The notes under the pieces were generated by a model. That model saw nothing but the letters and a program-made list of their open reading frames with translations, was not told the DNA's origin and made no database searches. DNA of 64,000 bases from positions 62,001 through 126,000 of the forward strand of contig NZ_RBTP01000065.1 in assembly GCF_003702045.1 (NCBI RefSeq). The letters run 5' to 3'. The first letter of the stretch is position 1; the number at the start of each line of letters is the position of its first letter. The DNA is from Pseudomonas viridiflava (GTDB lineage Bacteria; Pseudomonadota; Gammaproteobacteria; Pseudomonadales; Pseudomonadaceae). Shown one piece after another: positions 17,974 to 27,201 of this stretch. The translations under genes and the position numbers were made by a program.

Positions 17974-18956
17974 TGAGAACGTTCGACTACGCACGGGCCA
18001 CGTCGCCCGCACAGGCTGTGAGCAGCGTTTCAGGTGAGGGCGAGCGATTCTACCTGGCGGGCGGCACGACGCTGCTAGACCTGGTCAAGCTCGACATCAT
18101 GCAGCCACAACAACTGGTGGACATCAATCATCTGGCGCTCAAACAGATCGAGTCGCTGCCCGACGGACGCCTGCGCATCGGTGCGCTGGTCAGTAACACG
18201 GACATGGCCAACCATGCGCTGGTGCGAGAGCGCTATCCGGTGTTGTCCCAAGCCATCCTGGCGGGCGCTTCTACCCAATTGCGCAACAAGGCCACCACGG
18301 CGGGCAACCTGATGCAGCGCGTCCGTTGCCCTTATTTTCGCGACGGAATTTCGGCCTGTAACAAGCGTGAGCCGGGCTCAGGCTGTGCAGCCATCGGCGG
18401 GATGAACCGGAGTGTGCATGCCGTGTTGGGCACCAGTGATCATTGCATCGCGACCCATCCCTCCGACATGTGTGTGGGTATAGCTGCGGTGGGCGCACAG
18501 GTTACCGTCCGGGGGCCTGATGGCAGCCGTGACATTCCCTTTGCCGACTTTCATTTGCTGCCGGGCAACACGCCTGAGCGCGAGCATGCGCTGGCACCTC
18601 ATGAGCTGGTCACCCATGTGACGCTGGACGCGCCGTTGGCCGGCAGTTATTCCAGTTACCTGAAGCTGCGCGACCGCACCTCGTATCAGTTCGCACTGGC
18701 TTCCAGCGCGATCATTCTGGTCATGAACGGCAAGCGTATTGCCGATGCGCGGATTGCGCTGGGTGGCGTGGGCACCAAGCCTTGGCGCGCCGTCGAGGCC
18801 GAACGTGCGCTGATCGGCCAACACGCCGACCTGGACACGTTCTCCAAGGTGGCGGCACTGGCCATGAAAGGCTCCAAAGCCTATGAACACAACGCCTTCA
18901 AAATCCCGTTGGGTGAGCAGGTCATCGTCCGCAACCTTCGTGACCTAACGGCGTAG
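17973..18956 (+). CDS. paoB: Aldehyde oxidoreductase FAD-binding subunit (PaoB type)
   Basis: This 327-residue middle subunit of the molybdo-flavoenzyme has the FAD-binding LAGGTTLLDLVKLD near residue 30 and GASTQLRNKATTAGNLMQR near residue 100. The insertion RCPYFRD ... CNKREPGSGCAA ... HC carries four cysteines, matching the extra 4Fe-4S site described for PaoB. The start codon overlaps the paoA stop by one base, so translation is coupled. Lacking its own signal, it is expected to be co-exported with the Tat-bearing PaoA. Confidence 0.9.
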   Translation: MRTFDYARATSPAQAVSSVSGEGERFYLAGGTTLLDLVKLDIMQPQQLVDINHLALKQIESLPDGRLRIGALVSNTDMANHALVRERYPVLSQAILAGASTQLRNKATTAGNLMQRVRCPYFRDGISACNKREPGSGCAAIGGMNRSVHAVLGTSDHCIATHPSDMCVGIAAVGAQVTVRGPDGSRDIPFADFHLLPGNTPEREHALAPHELVTHVTLDAPLAGSYSSYLKLRDRTSYQFALASSAIILVMNGKRIADARIALGGVGTKPWRAVEAERALIGQHADLDTFSKVAALAMKGSKAYEHNAFKIPLGEQVIVRNLRDLTA

Positions 18957-18965
18957 GATTTTTCC

Positions 18966-21182
18966 ATGAGCGATCAGATCATCGGTGTTCCCCAGCGTCG
19001 TATCGACGGTGGCAAGAAAGTCAGTGGCGAGGCGCGTTATGCCGCCGACCATCCCATCAAAGACATGCTGTACGCGTATGGCGTTTACAGCACCATTGGC
19101 AGCGGCCGGATACTTGCCGTAAACGATCAGGAGGCGCGCAAGATGCCTGGCGTCGTCGAGGTCTTCCACCACGGCAATTTTCCGGATTTGCACCGCACGC
19201 CTGAATCTGCGTTCAGCTTCGCGACGATATTATCGGCGAGCAAGGCTGACGAGCATCGTCTGCCGTTCGAAGATGATCGGGTGTACTACCCCGGCCAGTT
19301 CGTGGCACTGGTGGTTGCAGAAAGTTTCGAGCAGGCCAGGGCGGCGGCGCATCGTGTGAAGGTCGACTACCAAGAAAGCAAGTCGATCAAGAATTTGCAG
19401 GAAGCGCTGCGTAACAATGGCGCCCGCGAAGGCGGGCCCGGACATACGCGCGGTAATCCGGACGGTGCATTTCTGAGTGCGAGCCGCAAGGTCGATCAGA
19501 CCTACACCACACCTGTCGAAGTTCACAACCCGATGGAAATGCACGCCAGCACTGCATGGTGGCAAGACGGCAAGCTGTACGTGTACGAAAGCACCCAAGG
19601 CGTGGTCAATCACCGCAATCTGCTGGCCAATGTGTTCGATCTGCCGCCAGACCGTGTCGAGGTGCGTGCGCCGTTCATTGGTTCCGGATTCGGTGGCAAG
19701 CTTTGGCCGTGGCCGCATTCGGTGGCCGCCTGCGCCGCGTCGCGAGTGACCGGGCGTCCGGTCCAGTTGGTACTGCCTCGTGCGCAGATGTTCACCACCG
19801 TTGGCCATCGCCCGGAAACCCGGCAACGCCTGCGTCTGGCCAGTGACGCGAATGGCAAGCTGGTGTCGATCCGTCATGAGTCGTTCAACAGCACCTCCAC
19901 ACTCGACGATTACACGGAAACCTGTGGCAGTGTGACCAAGAGCCTGTACGGCTGCGACAACGTGCTGGTCAGCCATCGTGTGGCGTCGGTCAACCGCGGC
20001 ACGCCAACCTCGATGCGTGCCCCCGGCGCAGCGCCAGGCTTGTTCGCGCTGGAGTCGGCCATCGATGAGCTGGCGCTGGCCAATGGCATGGACCCCGTGG
20101 CGTTTCGCAAGCTCAACCTTTCGGACAAGGACCAGAGCCAGGGCTTGCCGTGGTCGAGCAATCATTTGCCCGAAGCCATCGATCAAGCCGCCGAGCGTTT
20201 TGGTTGGCAGGCGCGCAAGGCCGAAGTCGGCTCGATGCGCGACGGCGATGAAATCATTGGTTATGGCGTGGGTGCATGTAACTGGGAGGCCTTTCAGGTG
20301 CCGACCGATGCTCGCGTGATCCTGCGTTCGGATGGCACAGCGCTTGTGCAATGCGGCCTTCAGGACATCGGCACCGGAACCTACACCATTGTTGCCCAGA
20401 CGGTTAGCCAACTGACGGGTATCCCGATGGACCGCGTTGAAGTCGAATTGGGCAGTTCGTCGTTCCCGGCGGGTCCGGTTTCCGGCGGCTCCTGGGTGAC
20501 TGCCAGCGTGATGCCAGCGGTTGCCGGTGCCACGCGTGAGGCGCTGCAGACGCTTCGTCAGTATTCGGTGGGCAAGCATGCAGTCTTTGCCGGAAAAAAT
20601 GCCGAGTCGATTACGGTCGAAAACGGTCAACTGGTTTCAGGTGAACAGCGCGTCAGCTTCGTTGACGTGCTCAAGGGACAGCGGTTGTCCCGCGCGGAAG
20701 GCAACTTTCACAGTGGGATGCCTGAAAACGATAAGTTTTCGTTTCGCTCGTTCGGTGTTCACTTTGTCGAAGTGCGTTGGGACCCGGGCATCTCCAGCCT
20801 TCGCGTGGCGCGTGTGGTCAGTGCCATCGACGTGGGCAAGGTGGTCAACCCGTTGGCGGCGCGCAACCAAGTGGAGGGCGCAATCGTCATGGGCATCGGT
20901 ATGGCCATGTTCGAAGCCGCGGAGTATGACCCCCGTACCGGCTTGCCGGTGAATAACAACTACGCCGAGTACGTGGTGCCGGTGCATGCCGATCAGCCTG
21001 AGATTGACGTGATCCTGCTGGATTACCCGGACCACAATCTGGGTGAGTTCGGCGCACGGGGTATCGGTGAAATCGGTGTGACGGGCCTTGCCGCAGCTGT
21101 GGCAAACGCCGTGTATCACGCCACCGGCAAACGGGTGCGCAATTTGCCCATCACCAAAGAAAAGCTGATGGCAGGGCTGTAG
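18966..21182 (+). CDS. paoC: Aldehyde oxidoreductase molybdenum-binding subunit (PaoC type)
   Basis: This 738-residue large subunit of the xanthine dehydrogenase family binds the molybdopterin cofactor and oxidises aldehydes. It shows GSGFGGKLWPWPH near residue 240, SMRAPGAAPGLFALE near 350, CGLQDIGTGTYTIVAQ near 465, and GEFGARGIGEIGVTG near 695 with the catalytic Glu in the final GIGEIG block. It begins 9 nt after paoB and is followed within 2 nt by the XdhC-like maturation gene. Physiological substrates are probably aromatic or other reactive aldehydes, judging from the E. coli homologue. Confidence 0.92.
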   Translation: MSDQIIGVPQRRIDGGKKVSGEARYAADHPIKDMLYAYGVYSTIGSGRILAVNDQEARKMPGVVEVFHHGNFPDLHRTPESAFSFATILSASKADEHRLPFEDDRVYYPGQFVALVVAESFEQARAAAHRVKVDYQESKSIKNLQEALRNNGAREGGPGHTRGNPDGAFLSASRKVDQTYTTPVEVHNPMEMHASTAWWQDGKLYVYESTQGVVNHRNLLANVFDLPPDRVEVRAPFIGSGFGGKLWPWPHSVAACAASRVTGRPVQLVLPRAQMFTTVGHRPETRQRLRLASDANGKLVSIRHESFNSTSTLDDYTETCGSVTKSLYGCDNVLVSHRVASVNRGTPTSMRAPGAAPGLFALESAIDELALANGMDPVAFRKLNLSDKDQSQGLPWSSNHLPEAIDQAAERFGWQARKAEVGSMRDGDEIIGYGVGACNWEAFQVPTDARVILRSDGTALVQCGLQDIGTGTYTIVAQTVSQLTGIPMDRVEVELGSSSFPAGPVSGGSWVTASVMPAVAGATREALQTLRQYSVGKHAVFAGKNAESITVENGQLVSGEQRVSFVDVLKGQRLSRAEGNFHSGMPENDKFSFRSFGVHFVEVRWDPGISSLRVARVVSAIDVGKVVNPLAARNQVEGAIVMGIGMAMFEAAEYDPRTGLPVNNNYAEYVVPVHADQPEIDVILLDYPDHNLGEFGARGIGEIGVTGLAAAVANAVYHATGKRVRNLPITKEKLMAGL

Positions 21183-21184
21183 AC

Positions 21185-22153
21185 ATGAAACAACTAGATT
21201 TGCAGGTCATTCAGCAGGCACGCGACTGGCTGGCGACCGGCAAACCCGTGTGGCTTTGCACCGTCCTCTCGACCTTCGGTTCCGCCCCGCGCGGACCGGG
21301 GGCGATGCTGGTGGCGTTGGGCAGTGGTGAGCATCGCGGTTCTCTGTCCGGTGGCTGCGTGGAAGAGGATTTTCTGGAGCGACTGGCGGCTGGCCAGTTC
21401 GAACCTGTCAACCAGGTGGTGCGTTACGGCGAGGGCGGTCTGGCACCGACCCTGGCGCTGCCGTGTGGCGGCGTGCTGGATGTGCTGATCGAGTGCATCA
21501 CGCCCAGCCCCGAGGCTGATCGGCATCTGGCGACCGTGGAACACGCGCTGGCCGGACGCACGCTGGTGGGGCGCGAGGTTGTGCTGGGCAGTGTGCAGCG
21601 CAGTACGGGCTCTGCGGTGCTGGGTGAGTCGAAAGTGCAGGTCGAAGGCGAGCGCATCAGCATTCGTATGGGGGCTGTCTACCGGGTGCTGTTGGCCGGT
21701 TTGTCGCCAGTGGCCGAGTTTTGCGCCAGCTTCGCCGTCGCGATGGGCTATGAAGTTATCGTCTGCGATCCGCGTCACGAGGTCACAGGGGGCTTCTCGA
21801 TGCCGGGCGTCGAGGTACTGGATGTGCTGCCTGCGGTGTTTATCGCTGAGGGTGGCTGCCATGCGTCAACGGCGGTGCTCGCGCTGACGCATGATCCCAA
21901 GCTGGACGACCTGACCATGCTCGAAGCCGTGCGCACCGAAGCATTCTATATCGGTGCGATGGGGTCGATGCGCACGAGCAGCAAGCGTAAGGAGCGGCTG
22001 GCGAGGATTGGCGCACTGAGTGAGGAGGCGTTGGCACGCATTCATGCGCCGATCGGTCTGAATCTGGGCAGCAAAACCCCCGCTGAGATCGCCGTCGCGG
22101 TGATGGCCGATATCCTGCGGGTTGCCAACGGAATCAATCGTCAACAGCTCTAG
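21185..22153 (+). CDS. paoD: XdhC/CoxI-family molybdenum cofactor maturation protein (PaoD type)
   Basis: This 322-residue XdhC-family chaperone sulfurates and inserts the Mo cofactor into xanthine-oxidase-type enzymes. The N-terminal XdhC/CoxI region (GSAPRGPGAMLVAL near residue 36, GSLSGGCVEEDF near 56) is followed by a C-terminal Rossmann-type domain (VLLAGLSPVAEFCASFAVAMG) and the conserved YIGAMGSMRTSSKRKERL stretch. It is fourth in the pao operon. It ends one base before the convergent MobA-like gene. Confidence 0.9.
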   Translation: MKQLDLQVIQQARDWLATGKPVWLCTVLSTFGSAPRGPGAMLVALGSGEHRGSLSGGCVEEDFLERLAAGQFEPVNQVVRYGEGGLAPTLALPCGGVLDVLIECITPSPEADRHLATVEHALAGRTLVGREVVLGSVQRSTGSAVLGESKVQVEGERISIRMGAVYRVLLAGLSPVAEFCASFAVAMGYEVIVCDPRHEVTGGFSMPGVEVLDVLPAVFIAEGGCHASTAVLALTHDPKLDDLTMLEAVRTEAFYIGAMGSMRTSSKRKERLARIGALSEEALARIHAPIGLNLGSKTPAEIAVAVMADILRVANGINRQQL

Positions 22154-22154
22154 C

Positions 22155-22805
22155 TTAGGCCTGAAAAGCGAGCGCCAGTGCCGCTTGCGTGTCGGCATCG
22201 CGAAGGATTCCGGGATCATCGCAGGCCAGCACATCGCAATGCTCGGGGTGGCTTTTGATAATCGATCTGGCGCCCTGATCGCCCTCAAGTTTCAGCAATA
22301 AAGGCCAGAAATCACGTCCGATGATCACAGGATGCCCGCGTTGCCCGTCGTGGCCAGGCAGCACGATACGCCGCGAATCGGATATCGCCGCAAGGTTGTG
22401 CAGCGTGGCAGGCTGTATCCACGGCATGTCTGCCAGCAGAACCGCAACGGCGTTGGCATCGGATGGCATCAATGCGGCGATGCCGCTGGCCAGGCTGTGA
22501 CCCATGCCGAGGTCCGCCTGCGGGCTTCTCACGACGGTCACCTCTGGCGGAATGCCAAGCAGATCTGCGTCATCCTCTTCTCTTAATACCACCCATACGT
22601 CGCTGAACGCCTGCTGCGCGTTGTCGATGCTGGCGCGCAGCAAGGTACGCCCGCAGGGCAGGGTGGCGCGACGCTTGTCACCGTCGAAGCGTCTGCTGCG
22701 GCCAGCGGCCAGCAGCAGGGCGAACACTCGGGGAATTGGGCTGTCTATGCTGGTCAATCCGAAGCCTTTTGGACAGGTGAAGGAAAAACACGGGGCCTGC
22801 ATCAT
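22155..22805 (-). CDS. Molybdenum cofactor nucleotidyltransferase, MobA/MocA-like
   Basis: This MobA-like NTP transferase has the nucleotide loop LLLAAGRSRRFDGDKRRA near its N-terminus, PQADLGMGHSLASGI, and the metal-binding LLADMPWI. The group includes MocA, which makes the cytosine dinucleotide cofactor used by PaoABC-type enzymes; that is the likely role here because it abuts the pao operon tail to tail. The start is uncertain: ATG at 22805 or 22802 gives about 216 residues, while a TTG at 22757 has a better-spaced AAAAGG and gives about 200. Confidence 0.82.
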   Translation of the reverse strand: MMQAPCFSFTCPKGFGLTSIDSPIPRVFALLLAAGRSRRFDGDKRRATLPCGRTLLRASIDNAQQAFSDVWVVLREEDDADLLGIPPEVTVVRSPQADLGMGHSLASGIAALMPSDANAVAVLLADMPWIQPATLHNLAAISDSRRIVLPGHDGQRGHPVIIGRDFWPLLLKLEGDQGARSIIKSHPEHCDVLACDDPGILRDADTQAALALAFQA

Positions 22806-22905
22806 GATGCCCTGCGACGCACGATGGCCTACGCGTGAGACACGCACAATGCCTTATCTCCCTGCCTTTTTGCAGTGACAAGATTTACATTTTCGGGAGT
22901 TTCAC

Positions 22906-23490
22906 GTGAACAATCATATTCACCCAGTCGAACTGGAAAAGGCCTACCGCCTGCTCAATCATGGCCCTACCGTGCTGGTGTCATCCGCCCACGACGGTGT
23001 GCTTAACGTCATGGCAGCCGCCTGGGCCTGTGCGCTGGATTTCTCGCCTCCGAAAGTCACGCTGGTGATCGACAAGATGACCAAGACCCGTGGCCTGGTG
23101 GAGAACAGCGGTTACTTTGCGCTGCAGGTTCCCAATCTGGACCAGTTGCAACTGACCTTCGACGTTGGCACTCAGAGCCTGATCTTTACGCCGGACAAGC
23201 TGGACAAGGCCGGCGCCGAGCTGTTTCGCATCGAAGGATTCGACACACCGCTGGTGGCCGGCTGCTCGGCCTGGTTGATCTGCAAAGTCATCCCCGAGCC
23301 GCATAATCAGCAGACCTACGACCTGTTCATTGCCGAAGTGGTCGGCGCCTGGGCGGACAGCCGAGTGTTTCGTGACGGTCACTGGGAATTCGAAAAAGCC
23401 GATCCGAAGTGGCGCAGTCTGCACTACGTGGCCGGTGGGCATTTCTACACCATTGGCGATGCGGCAGTGGTGGAGACGGAAGCGGAGTGA
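22906..23490 (+). CDS. Flavin reductase-like FMN-binding domain protein
   Basis: This 194-residue split-barrel flavoprotein has the family pattern PTVLVSSAHDGVLNVMAAAWACALDF in successive segments, KVTLVIDKMTKTRGLVENSGYFAL, and the central GWADS-like motif VVGAWAD. It starts with GTG at 22906 after CGGGAG. Relatives reduce or bind FMN as part of two-component oxidoreductases, but many have no known role. It stands alone, divergent from the MocA-like gene, and is followed by a short intergenic repeat. Confidence 0.8.
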   Translation: MNNHIHPVELEKAYRLLNHGPTVLVSSAHDGVLNVMAAAWACALDFSPPKVTLVIDKMTKTRGLVENSGYFALQVPNLDQLQLTFDVGTQSLIFTPDKLDKAGAELFRIEGFDTPLVAGCSAWLICKVIPEPHNQQTYDLFIAEVVGAWADSRVFRDGHWEFEKADPKWRSLHYVAGGHFYTIGDAAVVETEAE

Positions 23491-23512
23491 GCGTCGCCAC
23501 CTCGCGTGAAAA

Positions 23513-23600
23513 GGGACGCAGAGCGTCCCGGCGGCAGGCCCACGCAGAGCATGGGAACGATCAACATATACTGATCATTCCCATTCATTGAGCATCAATG
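23513..23600. repeat. Intergenic palindromic repeat cluster (REP-like)
   Basis: Three short imperfect or perfect dyads lie in tandem: GGGACGCAGAGCGTCCC (23513-23529), CCCACGCAGAGCATGGG (23539-23555), and a later AATGATCAG/CTGATCATT type pair. The shared ACGCAGAGC core links the first two. It separates two convergent genes and may serve as a transcription terminator or REP-type element. Confidence 0.65.
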
Positions 23601-23612
23601 ATCAGGCATCCC

Positions 23613-25004
23613 TCAGTTGCGATCTCGCCACACGGTCTGTGCATTGGTGAACTCGCGTACGCCAAAGTGCGACAGCTCACGCCCGTAGCCGCTTTTCTTC
23701 ACGCCACCGAAGGTCACGCGAGGGTCTGAAGCGCTGTAGCCGTTGATGAAGACGCCGCCGGTATCCAGTTCTCCTGCCAATTGCTCGGCCAGTTCCAGAT
23801 TGCGTGTGTAGACGGTTGCGGTCAGCCCAAAGTCGCTGTCGTTGGCCAACGCCAGCGCATGACGGGCGTCGCGGGCGGTGATGATCGACGCAACGGGGCC
23901 AAACAGCTCCTGTTTGAACGACGTCATCTGGTCGGTCACATCACCCAGTACCGTTGGCGCATAGAAATTGCCCGTACCCGCGATCTTTTCTCCACCCAAT
24001 AGCAGCGTTGCACCTTCAGACAGCGTGGCCTGCACCTGAGCATCGAGCTCATCGCGCAAGTCGAAGCGCGCCATCGGGCCTATGTAGGTGTCTTCCGCCA
24101 GCGGATCACCGATCGCCAGCTTGCGGGTTTCTTCAACGAATCGGCGGGTGAATTCTTCGACCACACCGTCTTCGATGATCAGGCGCTTGGCCGCTGCGCA
24201 AACCTGCCCGGTGTTCTGGTAACGACCGATCACCGCCGCTTTAACAGCCTGATCCAGGTCCGCGTCGTTAAGCACGATGAACGGATCGGAGCCTCCCAGT
24301 TCCAGCACGCTCTTTTTGAGCGCCGCGCCCGCTTGTGCGCCGATGGCCTGGCCCGCGCGTACGCTGCCGGTCAGGGTGACCGCAGCAATCCGAGGGTCGG
24401 CAATGGCTTTCGAAACACCCTCCTGAGTGGCGTTGATCACCTCGAACACACCGTCGGGAAAGCCAGCGCGCTTGAAAGCTTCAAGCATCAGGTACGCACT
24501 GCCCATCACGTTGGGCGCGTGCTTGAGGACGTAAGTGTTGCCGGCCAGCAACGTTGGCACTGCGCCGCGCAGCACTTGCCAGATCGGGAAGTTCCAAGGC
24601 ATGACCGCCAGAATCGGACCCAGCGGACGGTACTCGATCCGCGCCTTGTCGTTTTCGACCTGAGTGGGCTCGGCAGCCAACATGGCCGGCCCCTGGGCCG
24701 CATACCAGTCGCACAGCTGCGCGCATTTCTCGACTTCACCGCGGGCCTGTTTGATCGGCTTGCCCATTTCCCGGCTGATCATCTGTGCAAAAGTGTTCGC
24801 GTCTTCACGCAGGGTCTTGCCCAGCGCAATGATCAACTGCGCACGCTCGTCGATGGTTTTGCGCTTCCAGACCGAGAAACTCGCAGCCGCGCGGGTGAGG
24901 CTGTTCTCAAGCTCTGCTTCGGAGGCAAACGCGTAATGGCCGATCTGTTCACCAGTGGTGGGATTGATCGAAATCGCGTGGGTGTTGCTGGATACAGCAG
25001 TCAT
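23613..25004 (-). CDS. sad: NAD(P)-dependent succinate-semialdehyde dehydrogenase (Sad/YneI-like)
   Basis: This 463-residue aldehyde dehydrogenase has the PWNFPIWQ Rossmann segment, the catalytic Glu in LELGGSDPF, the catalytic Cys in NTGQVCAAAKR, and the C-terminal EELFGPVA-like QELFGPVAS. Its short N-terminus and motif spelling match the E. coli Sad/YneI type, which oxidises succinate semialdehyde to succinate. A LysR gene lies divergent 100 nt away, as yneJ (ptrR) does beside yneI in E. coli. Substrate is inferred from this context. Confidence 0.87.
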   Translation of the reverse strand: MTAVSSNTHAISINPTTGEQIGHYAFASEAELENSLTRAAASFSVWKRKTIDERAQLIIALGKTLREDANTFAQMISREMGKPIKQARGEVEKCAQLCDWYAAQGPAMLAAEPTQVENDKARIEYRPLGPILAVMPWNFPIWQVLRGAVPTLLAGNTYVLKHAPNVMGSAYLMLEAFKRAGFPDGVFEVINATQEGVSKAIADPRIAAVTLTGSVRAGQAIGAQAGAALKKSVLELGGSDPFIVLNDADLDQAVKAAVIGRYQNTGQVCAAAKRLIIEDGVVEEFTRRFVEETRKLAIGDPLAEDTYIGPMARFDLRDELDAQVQATLSEGATLLLGGEKIAGTGNFYAPTVLGDVTDQMTSFKQELFGPVASIITARDARHALALANDSDFGLTATVYTRNLELAEQLAGELDTGGVFINGYSASDPRVTFGGVKKSGYGRELSHFGVREFTNAQTVWRDRN

Positions 25005-25106
25005 GGCGCCATCCTGTTCAGGTGGGGAATGAAACCAGAATAAGCCCGTGACATGCTTTGCGAAACTGAATAATACTGATCGTATCTTTCACATTTGGAG
25101 AATGAT

Positions 25107-25985
25107 GTGGATCTGGTCCAGTTGGAAATTTTCAAGGCTGTTGCCGACCACGGCAGCATCAGCGCCGCTGCGCAACACATCCATCGGGTGCCTTCCAACC
25201 TGACCACTCGAATCAAGCAGTTGGAGCAGGACCTGGGTGTCGAGCTGTTCATCCGTGAAAAGCTGCGACTGAGATTGTCGCCTGCCGGCTGGAATTTTCT
25301 GGATTACACACGGCGCATTCTGGACCTGGTCCAGGAGGCGCGGTTGTCGGTGTCCGGCGAAGAGCCGCAAGGTCCGTTTTCGCTGGGATCGCTGGAAAGC
25401 ACGGCGGCGGTGCGGATTCCAGGGCTGCTGGCGTCCTATAACCAGCAGTACGCCAAGGTCGAGCTGGACCTGAGCACCGGGCCGTCCGGTACGATGATCG
25501 ATGGTGTGCTGGCGGGGCGTCTGGTGGCGGCCTTCGTCGACGGTCCGGTGTTGCACCCGTCCCTTGAGGGCATGCCGGTGTTCGAAGAGGAAATGGTGGT
25601 GATCGCGCCACTGCAACATGCACCGGTGACGCGAGGGCGGGATGTGAGCGGGGAGAGTATTTACGCCTTTCGCGCCAACTGTTCGTACCGGCACCACTTT
25701 GAGCGCTGGTTCACCGATGACGCTGCCGTGCCGGGCAAAATTCATGAAATGGAGTCTTACCACGGGATGCTGGCTTGTGTGAGTGCTGGAGCCGGTCTGG
25801 CGCTGATGCCGCGCAGCATGCTGGAGAGCATGCCCGGCTGCACCACGGTGAGTATCTGGCCGATGTCCGAGGCGTTCCGTTACCTGCAAACCTGGCTGAT
25901 CTGGCGTCGTGGCACCGAGTCGCGCAGCCTGACGCGGTTCATCGAGCTGGTGCAGGCACAGGGCGAGGCGCTCAAGCCCGCATGA
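25107..25985 (+). CDS. LysR-family regulator, PtrR/YneJ-like
   Basis: This 292-residue LysR regulator has an N-terminal HTH (SISAAAQHIHRVPSNLTTRI) and a substrate-binding-like C-terminal domain. The GTG at 25107 is preferred: GGAG sits 7 nt upstream, and the protein starts MDLVQLEIF, as in PtrR. It is divergent from the succinate-semialdehyde dehydrogenase gene, matching the ptrR-sad pair of enterobacteria, so local control of that gene is likely. The match to PtrR rests on context and the VPSNLTTRIKQLE HTH spelling. Confidence 0.85.
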   Translation: MDLVQLEIFKAVADHGSISAAAQHIHRVPSNLTTRIKQLEQDLGVELFIREKLRLRLSPAGWNFLDYTRRILDLVQEARLSVSGEEPQGPFSLGSLESTAAVRIPGLLASYNQQYAKVELDLSTGPSGTMIDGVLAGRLVAAFVDGPVLHPSLEGMPVFEEEMVVIAPLQHAPVTRGRDVSGESIYAFRANCSYRHHFERWFTDDAAVPGKIHEMESYHGMLACVSAGAGLALMPRSMLESMPGCTTVSIWPMSEAFRYLQTWLIWRRGTESRSLTRFIELVQAQGEALKPA

Positions 25986-26009
25986 GCGCTCGCCTGCTGT
26001 AACCGCCGA

Positions 26010-27101
26010 TTACGCCTGCGAAAGCAGGTCGACGATGGCCTTGCCCACCTCTTGCGTCGAGCGTTTGCCGCCCAGGTCCGGGGTGATATCTGCGCGGGCG
26101 ATCACCTGTTCGATGGCGCTGACAATCTCGTCGTGCGCTGCGGTGAAGCGGTCGTCTCCTTGACCGAGAAATTCCAGCATCAGCGCGCCTGACCAGATCA
26201 TGGCAATCGGGTTGGCGATGTTCTTGCCGAAGATGTCCGGCGCCGAGCCATGCACGGGTTCGAACAGGGACGGGAAATTGCGCTCCGGGTTGAGGTTGGC
26301 CGACGGCGCGATGCCGATGGTCCCTGCGCACGCCGGGCCCAGGTCGCTGAGGATATCGCCGAACAGGTTCGACGCCACTACCACATCGAACCGCTCAGGT
26401 TGCAGCACGAAACGCGCACAGAGGATGTCGATGTGCTGCCGGTCCCAACTGATCGCCGGGTACTGGCTGGCCATCGCTTCGGTGCGCTTGTCCCAGTACG
26501 GCATGCTGATCGCCATGCCATTGGATTTGGTCGCCGAGGTCACGTGCTTGCGCTCGCGTTTGCTGGCCAGTTCAAAAGCGTACTTGAGGATGCGGTCGAC
26601 ACCACGCCGGGTGAACACCGATTCCTGCAGGACGAATTCGTTTTCGGTGTTTTCGAACATGATGCCGCCCAACGACGAGTATTCGCCCTCGGTGTTTTCC
26701 CGTACAACGATGAAGTCGATATCGCCAGGCTTGCGGCCCGCCAGCGGGCAGGGCACACCGGGGAACAGGCGCACGGGACGGATGTTGGCGTACTGGTCGA
26801 ACTCGCGACGGAACTTGAGCAGCGAGCCCCACAGCGAAATGTGATCGGGCACTTTGTCCGGCCAACCCACGGCGCCGAAGAAGATCGAGTCGAAGCCCTT
26901 GAGCTGCTCGAACCAGTCATCGGGCATCATCTTGCCGTGCTCCAGGTAATAGTCGCAGCTGGCCCACTCGAAGTATTCGAACTCAAGCTCGATGCCGTGA
27001 CGTGCGGCGGCCGCCTGGACGACGCGCACACCCTCGGGCAGCACCTCCTGACCGATACCGTCCCCGGCGATGGCAGCGATGCGTAGCTTCTTATTGTTCA
27101 T
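26010..27101 (-). CDS. ttuC: Tartrate dehydrogenase / D-malate dehydrogenase (decarboxylating)
   Basis: This 363-residue beta-decarboxylating dehydrogenase is of the isocitrate/isopropylmalate family. It has AGDGIGQEV near residue 13, the RPVRLFPGVPCPL and VRENTEGEYS substrate segments, the FGDILSDLGP metal-binding block and HGSAPDIFGKNIANPIAMI. These spellings are typical of tartrate dehydrogenase/D-malate dehydrogenase (TtuC/DmlA), which oxidises D-malate or tartrate with NAD+. A LysR gene is divergent across 100 nt, the arrangement of dmlA and dmlR. Confidence 0.9.
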   Translation of the reverse strand: MNNKKLRIAAIAGDGIGQEVLPEGVRVVQAAAARHGIELEFEYFEWASCDYYLEHGKMMPDDWFEQLKGFDSIFFGAVGWPDKVPDHISLWGSLLKFRREFDQYANIRPVRLFPGVPCPLAGRKPGDIDFIVVRENTEGEYSSLGGIMFENTENEFVLQESVFTRRGVDRILKYAFELASKRERKHVTSATKSNGMAISMPYWDKRTEAMASQYPAISWDRQHIDILCARFVLQPERFDVVVASNLFGDILSDLGPACAGTIGIAPSANLNPERNFPSLFEPVHGSAPDIFGKNIANPIAMIWSGALMLEFLGQGDDRFTAAHDEIVSAIEQVIARADITPDLGGKRSTQEVGKAIVDLLSQA

Positions 27102-27201
27102 GGCGAGGCTCTCTTGGTGGATGGGTTGCTCAGAGGCGTTATGCTATAAGCACACGATGCAAAGATAATCAGTGGCTTAATGTATTCAAGGAACACGTAT
27201 C

